Assembly (NCBI GenBank): GCA_030668165.1
Contig: DAOUUM010000255.1
Coordinates: forward strand, 1-5,062
DNA length: 5,062 nucleotides
Direction: 5' to 3'
Source of the DNA: Candidatus Heimdallarchaeota archaeon
GTDB lineage: Archaea; Asgardarchaeota; Heimdallarchaeia; Heimdallarchaeales; Kariarchaeaceae
How positions within the stretch are numbered: position 1 is the stretch's first letter; each line of letters starts with the position of its first letter. The position numbers and the translations under genes are program-made. Positions 1-5,062 of the stretch are shown here, one piece after another. The notes beneath the pieces are model-generated. The model did not search any database. It saw only the letters and a list, made by a program, of their open reading frames with translations, and was not told the DNA's origin.

Positions 1-58
1 GACATATTATAATCTAGTACCAATCTAATTAGGTTTAAATGATTCTATTGTGTGTAAA

Positions 59-211
59 ATGTTCGTTTTTAAGAAATCAAAAATATTACAAAATTTTAAC
101 TTAGAGTATCGTGAAACTATAAAATTTGTTAGTAAATTCATGAAAATTATGGTTTTATCAACGATATGTTGTATAAATATAATTATTAAGATTACACTAT
201 CTGAATGGTAA
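59..211 (+). CDS. Possible small membrane protein (50 aa), unproven
   Basis: An ATG at 59 opens 50 codons ending at TAA 209-211. The translation starts MFVFKKSKILQNF, has a Lys-rich first half (about residues 1-27), and then a hydrophobic stretch of about 20 residues (MKIMVLSTICCINIIIKITL) that could cross a membrane. I recognise no family. A TATA-like TTTAAAT at about 34-40 lies roughly 22 nt upstream, which would suit a leaderless archaeal message, but such matches are frequent in sequence this AT-rich. There is no SD sequence. An open stretch this long can arise by chance here, so this is a candidate only. It runs convergently towards the HEPN-MNT operon. Confidence 0.2.
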   Translation: MFVFKKSKILQNFNLEYRETIKFVSKFMKIMVLSTICCINIIIKITLSEW

Positions 212-264
212 TTATTGTTCTATGAATTCAATCAAAATTATACATTATCTTTATTGATAAAACC
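151..264. repeat. 11-bp perfect inverted repeat, arms 151-161 and 254-264
   Basis: GGTTTTATCAA at 151-161 is the exact reverse complement of TTGATAAAACC at 254-264, with 92 bp between the arms. The right arm overlaps the start of the 29-bp repeat next to the HEPN gene, so the left arm may be an inverted remnant of the edge of that repeat. In AT-rich DNA an 11-bp match can occur by chance, but the GC pairs at one end make it less trivial. No function is assigned. Confidence 0.4.
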
Positions 265-288
265 GGTGTCTCCACTACTGATCCTGAC
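260..288 (-). repeat. Hairpin-forming direct repeat, copy 1 (possible terminator of the HEPN operon)
   Basis: Compared base by base with 1291-1319 (constant offset 1031) it matches at 25 of 29 positions, and weaker similarity extends left to about 244. On the minus strand, reading out of the HEPN gene, it begins one base after the stop codon and contains GTG-GAGA-CAC, a short stem with a GNRA-type loop, followed by CGGTTTTATC. A hairpin followed by a T-run directly after the last gene of an operon suggests a transcription end site. That role is inference. The repeat itself is seen directly. Confidence 0.55.
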
Positions 289-717
289 TTATTTTGGCTC
301 TTGGTTTAGCCATTTAGATATTGCTTCTTTGAACAAATTAAAATCATTTAGCAGGGCACCAAGTGAATTATAAAGTAATTCATAATCAATTTTTTCATAT
401 TGATGGACTATAAAATTTCTCATTCTGACAGCATTTGCTAGACGTTCCGACAATGGTTTGGGGATAATTTCTTTGTCTCCAAGTATATCCATACATTCGG
501 CGTAGCTTCCTGGCAATTCTGATTGACTGGACAGAATAAGTGTGCAAACATCAATTATTGAAATACAGACCACCTCAAAACTTCTCTCAGCAATAATCTG
601 TTTGTCTGTATTTGCTTTGAACTCATTAATCGAATAGTTATTAACAATATCTTTGATCTTGTTGAGATATTTATTTGTTAGAATAAATTTTTCTTTAATT
701 ATATTTTCTTCAACCAT
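289..717 (-). CDS. hepT: HEPN-domain toxin, HepT/DUF86 family
   Basis: This 142-residue protein is predicted to be the toxin of an MNT-HEPN toxin-antitoxin module, a small all-helical RNase acting in the cytoplasm. The family motif RX4HXY is present: R100, H105 and Y107 in RNFIVHQY. In studied HepT proteins R and H form the RNase site, and the Tyr is AMPylated by the partner MNT enzyme, which inactivates the toxin. Size fits the family. The ATG at 715-717 immediately follows the TAA of the MNT gene (718-720), so the two are almost certainly co-transcribed and translationally coupled. An SD-like GGAG (729-732 on the complement) lies 11 nt upstream inside the MNT gene. All three motif residues are intact, so an active toxin is plausible. 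Family assignment is strong; the RNA target cannot be read from sequence. Confidence 0.88.
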   Translation of the reverse strand: MVEENIIKEKFILTNKYLNKIKDIVNNYSINEFKANTDKQIIAERSFEVVCISIIDVCTLILSSQSELPGSYAECMDILGDKEIIPKPLSERLANAVRMRNFIVHQYEKIDYELLYNSLGALLNDFNLFKEAISKWLNQEPK

Positions 718-1215
718 TTATTTTCCATCTCCAGCAAAAACTGCATTCACCAATTTATCATGCCATTCTTTCTGATCCCAGTAAACCTTCAGGGTCTGAG
801 ATGTAATTTCTTGATAATATCTCTTTGATTTATGATAAATTACCACACCATTTTTTAAAACATTAAAACGTAAATTTGGATTTAGCATCTCCCAAATACT
901 CAAATCTATAAGATCACTAGATATCGTTTTTTCAAAATTGGTCAGGAGATCTGCAGCTATCTGAAATCGTTCAGAGGAGGATAATTCATTATAATTTGAT
1001 ATACTCACGCATATATCAATATCACTCAAGCTATGTGCCTTGCCTGTGGAAAATGAGCCAAAAATAACAATAAAATTTATCTTATCTAGATGAACAAAAC
1101 CTGTAATATTGTCTTTAAATGATTTAATTACTAGATCTGTATCAAATGTGTCCACACATAATAATTGTATAGGGGACAAATTAAGTATTCCACATCTCGG
1201 AAATTGTTTTATCAA
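718..1215 (-). CDS. mntA: MNT-type nucleotidyltransferase antitoxin (MntA-like)
   Basis: Predicted minimal nucleotidyltransferase (165 residues) that neutralises the adjacent HEPN toxin, in studied pairs by transferring AMP from ATP to the toxin's Tyr. The GSX10DXD signature is intact: G53-S54, then D65 and D67 in SDIDI. The third metal-binding acid is probably D104 in LIDLSIWE. A tail of about 35 residues after the core is rich in aromatic and charged residues (KVYWDQKEWHDK) and may contact the toxin. The start is uncertain. The frame has no ATG before the core; TTG at 1213-1215 gives the length stated, and GTG at 1153-1155 (Val21) would put GS at residue 33, nearer the usual position in short MNT proteins. 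Neither has an SD. The frame stays open upstream to a stop at 1273-1275. It is the first gene of the pair. Confidence 0.87.
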   Translation of the reverse strand: MIKQFPRCGILNLSPIQLLCVDTFDTDLVIKSFKDNITGFVHLDKINFIVIFGSFSTGKAHSLSDIDICVSISNYNELSSSERFQIAADLLTNFEKTISSDLIDLSIWEMLNPNLRFNVLKNGVVIYHKSKRYYQEITSQTLKVYWDQKEWHDKLVNAVFAGDGK

Positions 1216-1232
1216 TATAATTAAAAAAAATG

Positions 1233-1260
1233 TATTTTTAACTACGATTTCCGATAAATA
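1233..1260 (-). promoter_or_regulatory. Candidate TATA elements for the MNT-HEPN operon
   Basis: On the minus strand, TATTTAT (complement of 1254-1260) and TTAAAAATA (complement of 1233-1241) lie about 42 and 22 nt upstream of the TTG start. With archaeal spacing, the first would give a leader of about 15 nt and the second an essentially leaderless message. No SD is present, which agrees with either. Such motifs are common in AT-rich DNA, so this is a weak call. Confidence 0.3.
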
Positions 1261-1290
1261 GGTTACTTGGCACTATTATCATAGTTGGAT

Positions 1291-1319
1291 AAACCAGTGT
1301 CTTCACTACTGGTCCAGAC
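1291..1319. repeat. Hairpin-forming direct repeat, copy 2
   Basis: This copy matches 260-288 at 25 of 29 positions in the same orientation. Here the dyad is better preserved: ACCAGT (1293-1298) pairs perfectly with ACTGGT (1308-1313), and an alternative inner stem AGTG (1296-1299) with CACT (1304-1307) is also perfect. In copy 1 the matching arms have partly diverged. The two copies bracket the MNT-HEPN module, one just after its stop codon and one about 75 bp before its start. It could be a terminator-like hairpin (the minus strand continues TTTATC), a genome-wide dispersed repeat, or a boundary of an acquired cassette. Confidence 0.55.
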
Positions 1320-1561
1320 CATATCCCTAGCAAAATCAATAGAGCCGACGCCTAAATTTAATTAATACTTCAGATAATCCGATTTCTTAGTAGTATCTTG
1401 AATTTTTATGTCAGATGCAAATATCAGGAATCAGTATTCTGATTGGCTGTATGAGACTGGAATGTACAGATATCTTATACACTATATCATTAATTGAGAA
1501 TTTGTTTAAGTTTCTTCTCATCTCTGAATATTTATCTTATGATTCTCATTAGGGTGAATTT

Positions 1562-1581
1562 CGCATAGCACCTGCTATACG
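1562..1581. repeat. 20-bp near-perfect dyad with T-rich downstream flank
   Basis: CGCATAGCA (1562-1570) and TGCTATACG (1573-1581) form arms with eight of nine pairs matched around a central CC. The symmetry would suit a dimeric regulator's operator. As RNA it would form a stem, although a 2-nt loop is too tight and the innermost pair would have to open. On the plus strand it is followed by TAAATATTTTTTATTTT, a pattern also seen at factor-independent terminators, yet no convincing plus-strand gene lies just upstream. It sits about 200 bp before the surface-protein start. Confidence 0.45.
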
Positions 1582-1723
1582 TAAATATTTTTTATTTTCA
1601 AGTTTATAATACAGTATTAGATTAACCCATCTTAGTAAAAAACGCCACAGGTTGGTCTGATGCAGTTCATAGAACAATATTTATACACTTTTGAATGAAT
1701 TTTTGAATATAGTTTCTCATACC

Positions 1724-1730
1724 TTTATAT
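1724..1730 (+). promoter_or_regulatory. Candidate TATA box for the surface-protein gene
   Basis: TTTATAT centred near 1727 would place an archaeal transcription start at about 1753, leaving a leader of about 28 nt before ATG 1781. An alternative TTTATAC at 1680-1686 would give a leader of about 70 nt. No SD sequence is seen between 1750 and 1780. The BRE region before the box is not clearly purine-rich, so the call is tentative. Confidence 0.35.
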
Positions 1731-1780
1731 GATCTCAAATATTATTAAATACCATTTACTACTCCATCTATACGAATAAT

Positions 1781-3979
1781 ATGAAAATAAAAATTATATT
1801 AATCATAATATTGATCTCTGTTGGACCGGTTAATTCCATTTCAACATCAGATAGTAGTATTGTCATCGATGGTGTCGATAGCTTCATTTCTGAATGGGAT
1901 ACTAGATTGCTGAGTGGGGGTTCATCTATCTCGACAAACGTCATACTTCCCTTGGAATCGGATGGTATTTATGATTTCACAGTGAATTGGGGTGATGGAT
2001 CGGCTATTGATACGATCGACTCTTATGGTCATATCAATAATAATCACAGTTATACAGTAGAGGGTATCTATACCGTGACAATTGATGGTCAGATTGATGG
2101 TTGGCAATTCGACTTTGGTGGTGACAGATTAAAAATAATCGAGATCTCACAATGGGGTTCCCTAAAACTTGGAAATAGTGGCTCCTACTTTTCGGGTTGT
2201 GAAAATTTGGTACTTACCGCAACAGATACCTTAGACTTAAGTGAAACAACTATTCTGTATAGAATGTTTCATTTTTGTGAAAATTTAGGTGATAGTGGTG
2301 TAATTAATAATTGGGATGTGACTACCATAACTGATATGGAGTATATGTTTCAGTATGCAATTTCCTTCAACCAAGATATTGGGGATTGGGATGTTTCAGC
2401 AGTTACGGAAATGAATGGAATGTTTTACGGGGCTTCAGCTTTCAACCAAGATATTGGAGATTGGGACGTTTCAGCAGTTACGGGAATGAATGGAATGTTT
2501 CAAGGAGCTTCGGCTTTCAATCAAAATATTGGAAACTGGAATGTATCTATTGTGTCTAATATGCAAGCTATGTTTAGTGGGGCCTCAGCTTTCAATCAAA
2601 ATATTGGAAGTTGGGATGTATCAAGTGTCATATATCTACTTCAAATGTTTGAGGATGCAATTTCCTTTAATTACAATATCGATAACTGGGATGTGTCAAA
2701 TGTGATATGGGCAACTAGTATGTTTGAAAACGCAACATCATACAATCAACCCCTGAATTCTTGGGATGTTTCAAGCGTAACAACTATGAGATTAATGTTC
2801 CACGGTGCAACATCCTTCAATCAACCACTTGACAACTGGGATGTTTCAAATCTACAATTCACAAATTACATGTTTGAAGACGCAGCATCATACAATCAAC
2901 CCCTGAATTCATGGGATGTTTCAAGTGTATTTGATATGAGTAATATGTTCAGCGGTGCATCGTCATTTGATCAACCACTTGACAACTGGGATGTTTCAAG
3001 TGTAATTCTTATGATTAATATGTTCAACGGAACATCTTCATTTGATCAGACACTTGCCTACTGTAATGTCTCAAGTGTAACTGATATGAGTGATATGTTC
3101 AAAGGTGTATCAGTAACAAACTATTCTGATTTATTGATAAATTGGGCAAAACTACCACTGCAGAGTTCTGTGAACTTCGATGCAGGAGCATCAAAATTTT
3201 CAATAGCCGCACTATCTAGTAGAGACTATATAATAGATCAGTTTCAATGGATTATTACAGATAAGGGTTTAATTTATCTGCCAGATAGACCTGAATTTGT
3301 TAGTGCCACCTTAACTGAAAATAATATAGAGATTAAATGGTCAGAACCAGTAAATGATGAAGAATTGATCATTGAGTACCAAATATATCGTGCCACAGAT
3401 CAGGAAGATTTTCTTCTGATTGGAACCTCAGAATCTCTATCATTTACAGATACCGATTCAAATTTGGGTCACACATATTATTACATGGTAAGGTCTGTAA
3501 ATCAGGATGGTATCAGTGAAGCCTCTAATGTGGTGGAAGTTGATAGAGTACTACCTGAAATAATAAGCCAAGAATCTGATCTTAGTTATGAGGTAGGTAG
3601 CACAGGAAATGATATTAAATGGAATGTAGGGGATGATAATCCAGATGTTTATAATGTGACCAAGGATGGTATTCTGTTCTTCTTGACTAGTTATTGGAGC
3701 AATGGTATAATCGTAGTTGGCATAGATGGACTTGGTATAGGAACTTATAATTTCACTATATATCTATACGATGATATGGGAAATATGAACTCTGATTCTG
3801 TCACAGTGGAGGTAACTGAGGTGATATCTGAATACACATCGAATACTGATGCATCAATAAACACTAATTCTGATATATCAAGTAGCACTAATACAGAAGA
3901 ATCTCCCCCAAATTTTGCCTTAATGGTTATGATTTTGATGGTTTTACCTGTAATTAATAAACTTAAAAGAAAAAAGTAA
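1781..3979 (+). CDS. Secreted, membrane-anchored BspA-like (DUF285) repeat surface protein
   Basis: A 732-residue protein predicted to sit on the outer cell surface, probably in adhesion or surface-layer interactions; the ligand is unknown. In order: signal peptide (about 1-20, basic MKIK then a hydrophobic core, cut near VNS-IS); a PKD-like domain (about 50-108) with NWGDGS at 69-74 and the strand EGIYTVTI; divergent repeat units around C140 and C166; eleven 25-residue DUF285 units (178-452); an FN3-like domain (about 502-588); an Ig-like domain (about 591-680) of the YEVGSTGN...GLGIGTYNFTIYLYDDMGN type; a Ser/Thr/Asn-rich stalk (about 682-707); a membrane helix (about 712-725); and the tail KLKRKK. 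Sequons such as NVT625 and NFT657 suggest possible N-glycosylation. The ATG at 1781 is chosen because it leads directly into the signal peptide. It is transcribed divergently from the MNT-HEPN operon. Architecture is clear; function is inferred from the family. Confidence 0.9.
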   Translation: MKIKIILIIILISVGPVNSISTSDSSIVIDGVDSFISEWDTRLLSGGSSISTNVILPLESDGIYDFTVNWGDGSAIDTIDSYGHINNNHSYTVEGIYTVTIDGQIDGWQFDFGGDRLKIIEISQWGSLKLGNSGSYFSGCENLVLTATDTLDLSETTILYRMFHFCENLGDSGVINNWDVTTITDMEYMFQYAISFNQDIGDWDVSAVTEMNGMFYGASAFNQDIGDWDVSAVTGMNGMFQGASAFNQNIGNWNVSIVSNMQAMFSGASAFNQNIGSWDVSSVIYLLQMFEDAISFNYNIDNWDVSNVIWATSMFENATSYNQPLNSWDVSSVTTMRLMFHGATSFNQPLDNWDVSNLQFTNYMFEDAASYNQPLNSWDVSSVFDMSNMFSGASSFDQPLDNWDVSSVILMINMFNGTSSFDQTLAYCNVSSVTDMSDMFKGVSVTNYSDLLINWAKLPLQSSVNFDAGASKFSIAALSSRDYIIDQFQWIITDKGLIYLPDRPEFVSATLTENNIEIKWSEPVNDEELIIEYQIYRATDQEDFLLIGTSESLSFTDTDSNLGHTYYYMVRSVNQDGISEASNVVEVDRVLPEIISQESDLSYEVGSTGNDIKWNVGDDNPDVYNVTKDGILFFLTSYWSNGIIVVGIDGLGIGTYNFTIYLYDDMGNMNSDSVTVEVTEVISEYTSNTDASINTNSDISSSTNTEESPPNFALMVMILMVLPVINKLKRKK
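2369..2518 (+). repeat. Recent 75-bp tandem duplication within the array
   Basis: Positions 2369-2443 and 2444-2518 are adjacent 75-bp units differing at about seven bases by eye, mostly at third codon positions (both encode NQDIGDWDVSAVT followed by MNGMF). The later neighbours at 2519 and 2594 keep the NQNIG variant but differ more. The pair points to recent local duplication or gene conversion in the first half of the array. Confidence 0.75.
2741..3040 (+). repeat. 150-bp higher-order tandem repeat (two copies)
   Basis: The second half of the array has a two-unit period. A Tyr unit (YNQPLNSWDVSSV) alternates with a Phe unit (F[N/D]QPLDNWDVS). The 20-bp string at 2741-2760 recurs exactly at 2891-2910, and the string starting at 2821 recurs from 2971 over 29 bases, both at a spacing of 150 bp. 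So a pair of 75-bp units was duplicated as a block. Confidence 0.75.
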
Positions 3980-4041
3980 TCGCAGTGGATACTCCCCACA
4001 TTTGATATTCGAAAGAAAATAAAACAGCTATCATTATAACT

Positions 4042-4239
4042 ATGCTAATGGTTTTTATACTCACATCCTGTATATTGAGGAATAGGGCAATTGAATTAGT
4101 GATTGGAGAGAATGGAGTATTCTACTTACCTAAGGAATCCTGGTTCCTTGATGAGAAGATAGAAGAGATCTTTAAACGCTGGAATTTCATCAATATTGAT
4201 GATTTTAATAAAGCATTGATAGTCAATCAAATAGGTTGA
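4042..4239 (+). CDS. Small unidentified ORF, 65 aa, possibly a gene remnant
   Basis: ATG 4042 to TGA 4237-4239. The first 10 or so residues are hydrophobic (MLMVFILTSCILRNR) and include LTSC, which formally fits a lipobox but has no basic N-terminus in front of it. The rest looks protein-like rather than random: a Gly-turn segment (IGENGVFYLP), then an amphipathic acidic/basic stretch with two Trp (KIEEIFKRWNFINIDDF). I recognise no family. It starts 62 bp after the surface-protein stop on the same strand, with no SD; an AAAATAAAA TATA-like run lies about 20 nt upstream. It could be a small cytoplasmic protein, or the surviving piece of a larger gene, since the frame is open upstream only to a stop at 4003-4005. 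Confidence 0.35.
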   Translation: MLMVFILTSCILRNRAIELVIGENGVFYLPKESWFLDEKIEEIFKRWNFINIDDFNKALIVNQIG

Positions 4240-4381
4240 GGATGCACTAATCAAGGGTATCACACTCTATATCCGTAATATCAAGTAAATTTACCGGAAA
4301 TCCTACATAAGATATCGAATTATTATCCAAAATTCTCAATGATTATCTTTAAACGTTTTATTTATGGAAATCCATCCCAAC

Positions 4382-4945
4382 TCAGCTACATTCTAAGCTA
4401 ATGATCGTTTCAGGATCAATAAAAGTGAAATCTTTAGTTCCAATGTATGATCGCCCACTTGTAATAAAATTATTATCTCCTGAAAGAATGTAATCTACTC
4501 TGTTTCTTTGAATTGTATTAAGATGAAATGAATATCCAAAATGAATTAAATCCAAAGTTCTAAGTTTAATTTTTGATGATTCTAGTAATGCTATCTTATA
4601 AATCGGACTAATCATAAACTTATGAGTGAAATAATTTAGCAATTCTATTTGAGGATCAGGTATAATAGTTGTTCTCGTTTTGGATATTAAATAATCGATG
4701 ATAAATAATATGATTTCTGTTTTATCTTTTATCTCATCATCTATCTGAAGACCATCGAAAAGGTGATTTAATTGTAGATCATCGAATTCTCGTGATAAGA
4801 CTGAACTCAATTCAACCAATGTAATCGTGGAAGTCACAAAGTGAAGATGTGCTTGAGAGATAATTTTTTGCATTGCGGAATAATAATCATCATTGTATTT
4901 TATCATGGAAATATACAAATTTGTATCTAAATATACCACCTTCAC
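4382..4945 (-). CDS. PIN-domain ribonuclease, VapC-like toxin candidate
   Basis: A 187-residue predicted PIN-fold nuclease that would cut RNA using Mg2+ or Mn2+ held by four acids, all visible: D7 in YLDTN, E45 in LVELSSV, D132 in RTLDLIHFGYS and D157 in ILSGDNNFI. With these intact it is probably active. It is longer than the usual VapC (about 130-140 residues), the extra length lying between E45 and D132 (a helical region at about 53-125), so it may be a distinct PIN subgroup. The start is GTG (4943-4945), chosen because it leads straight into VVYLDTN, overlaps the upstream stop as GTGA, and has SD-like GAGGG 9 nt upstream. The 4-nt overlap with a small upstream gene is the typical antitoxin-toxin arrangement. 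A processing or housekeeping PIN role remains possible. Confidence 0.85.
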   Translation of the reverse strand: MKVVYLDTNLYISMIKYNDDYYSAMQKIISQAHLHFVTSTITLVELSSVLSREFDDLQLNHLFDGLQIDDEIKDKTEIILFIIDYLISKTRTTIIPDPQIELLNYFTHKFMISPIYKIALLESSKIKLRTLDLIHFGYSFHLNTIQRNRVDYILSGDNNFITSGRSYIGTKDFTFIDPETIISLECS

Positions 4946-5062
4946 CTGCTTCTACCCTCAGCAACTAATTCAACAGCAGATTTTTCAGTTCTGAACACAT
5001 TTGGGGGATTTGTCTGCTCAAGTAGTAGTTGCATTGCATTATTATATTTTGAATCTTTCTTA
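4942..5062 (-). CDS. Partial small gene, probable antitoxin partner of the PIN protein (C-terminus only)
   Basis: A minus-strand frame enters from the right edge and ends at TGA 4942-4944, which overlaps the GTG of the PIN gene by 4 nt. Thirty-nine complete codons are visible; the end reads NVFRTEKSAVELVAEGRSR. A short charged C-terminal helix after an extended Pro-containing segment (TNPPN) is what antitoxin tails that clamp onto PIN toxins often look like, but the DNA-binding domain lies outside the window, so the family (RHH, AbrB or other) cannot be named. The overlap argues strongly that this is a real gene. The antitoxin role is inferred from position and size. Confidence 0.6.
   Translation of the reverse strand, partial: KKDSKYNNAMQLLLEQTNPPNVFRTEKSAVELVAEGRSR
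4955..4959 (-). promoter_or_regulatory. SD-like site for the PIN gene
   Basis: GAGGG on the minus strand (complement of 4955-4959) lies 9 nt before the GTG start and inside the end of the upstream gene. It supports the GTG start and coupled translation. Start regions of the transcript-leading genes in this window lack such a site. Confidence 0.5.

Larger units (their letters stand above)
1..288. other. Mostly non-coding spacer downstream of the HEPN toxin gene
   Basis: Very AT-rich sequence between the window edge and the stop codon of the minus-strand HEPN gene. I see no RNA gene and no convincing long ORF. It holds three items listed separately: a weak 50-codon plus-strand ORF (59-211), an 11-bp inverted repeat (151-161 with 254-264), and, ending one base before the HEPN stop codon, the first copy of a hairpin-forming repeat (260-288). 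Confidence 0.6.
1216..1780. other. Long divergent intergenic region between the MNT operon and the surface-protein gene
   Basis: About 565 bp without a convincing gene. It lies between two divergently transcribed units, so it should hold both promoters, but that needs far less than its length. Contents: candidate minus-strand TATA elements (1233-1260), the second hairpin repeat (1291-1319), a small 6-bp stem AATCAG-TATT-CTGATT (1429-1444), a 29-codon ORF (1408-1497, plus strand), a 42-codon ORF (1549-1677, minus strand), a 20-bp dyad (1562-1581) followed by a T-rich run, and TATA-like boxes before 1781. I see no tRNA. A small RNA or a decayed gene is possible. Confidence 0.6.
2312..3136 (+). 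repeat. Eleven tandem 25-residue (75-bp) DUF285 units
   Basis: The Trp of the WDVS motif recurs at residues 178, 203, 228, 253, 278, 303, 328, 353, 378 and 403, exactly 25 apart, and an eleventh unit at 428 has Cys in its place (CNVSSVTDM). The consensus is WDVSSVT-M--MF-GASSFNQ-(I/L)--. This is the DUF285 / BspA-like surface repeat, thought to form a leucine-rich-repeat-like solenoid. No unit has an insertion or deletion. The last unit loses Trp and then the FNQ segment, so it probably caps the solenoid. Confidence 0.9.

Overview
AT-rich window, most likely archaeal. The evidence is indirect. The genes that appear to head transcripts lack a Shine-Dalgarno (SD) sequence but have TATA-like boxes at a suitable distance, whereas the internal operon genes have SD-like GGAG or GAGGG. 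TTG and GTG starts are used. The large surface protein ends in a Ser/Thr-rich stalk, one membrane helix and a Lys/Arg tail, with no LPXTG signal. Its FN3 and Ig-like C-terminal modules resemble those of Asgard and some euryarchaeal surface proteins. An Asgard (Heimdall/Loki-type) source is a reasonable guess but cannot be shown from this sequence.

Layout. Positions 1-288 are mostly non-coding, with one weak 50-codon ORF and an 11-bp inverted repeat. Positions 289-1215 (minus strand) hold a complete toxin-antitoxin module: an MNT nucleotidyltransferase antitoxin followed, with no spacer (TAA|ATG), by a HEPN toxin. The module sits between two diverged copies of a 29-bp hairpin-forming direct repeat (260-288 and 1291-1319). 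Positions 1216-1780 are a long spacer containing the second repeat copy, a 20-bp dyad and the promoter region of the next gene. Positions 1781-3979 (plus strand) encode a 732-residue secreted, membrane-anchored BspA-like (DUF285) surface protein: signal peptide, PKD-like domain, eleven exact 25-residue repeats, FN3, Ig-like domain, stalk and anchor. Positions 4042-4239 hold a small unidentified ORF. Positions 4382-5062 (minus strand) hold a second, unrelated toxin-antitoxin-like pair: a PIN-domain protein with all four acidic residues, overlapping by 4 nt the end of a small upstream gene that is cut by the window edge.

Overall this looks like an accessory locus: one large repeat-rich surface adhesin-type gene flanked by two minus-strand toxin-antitoxin modules of different families. 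Nothing shows that the three act together. The least explained features are the paired hairpin repeats around the MNT-HEPN module, the nested 75/150-bp duplication structure inside the surface-protein gene, and the long spacer with its dyad.
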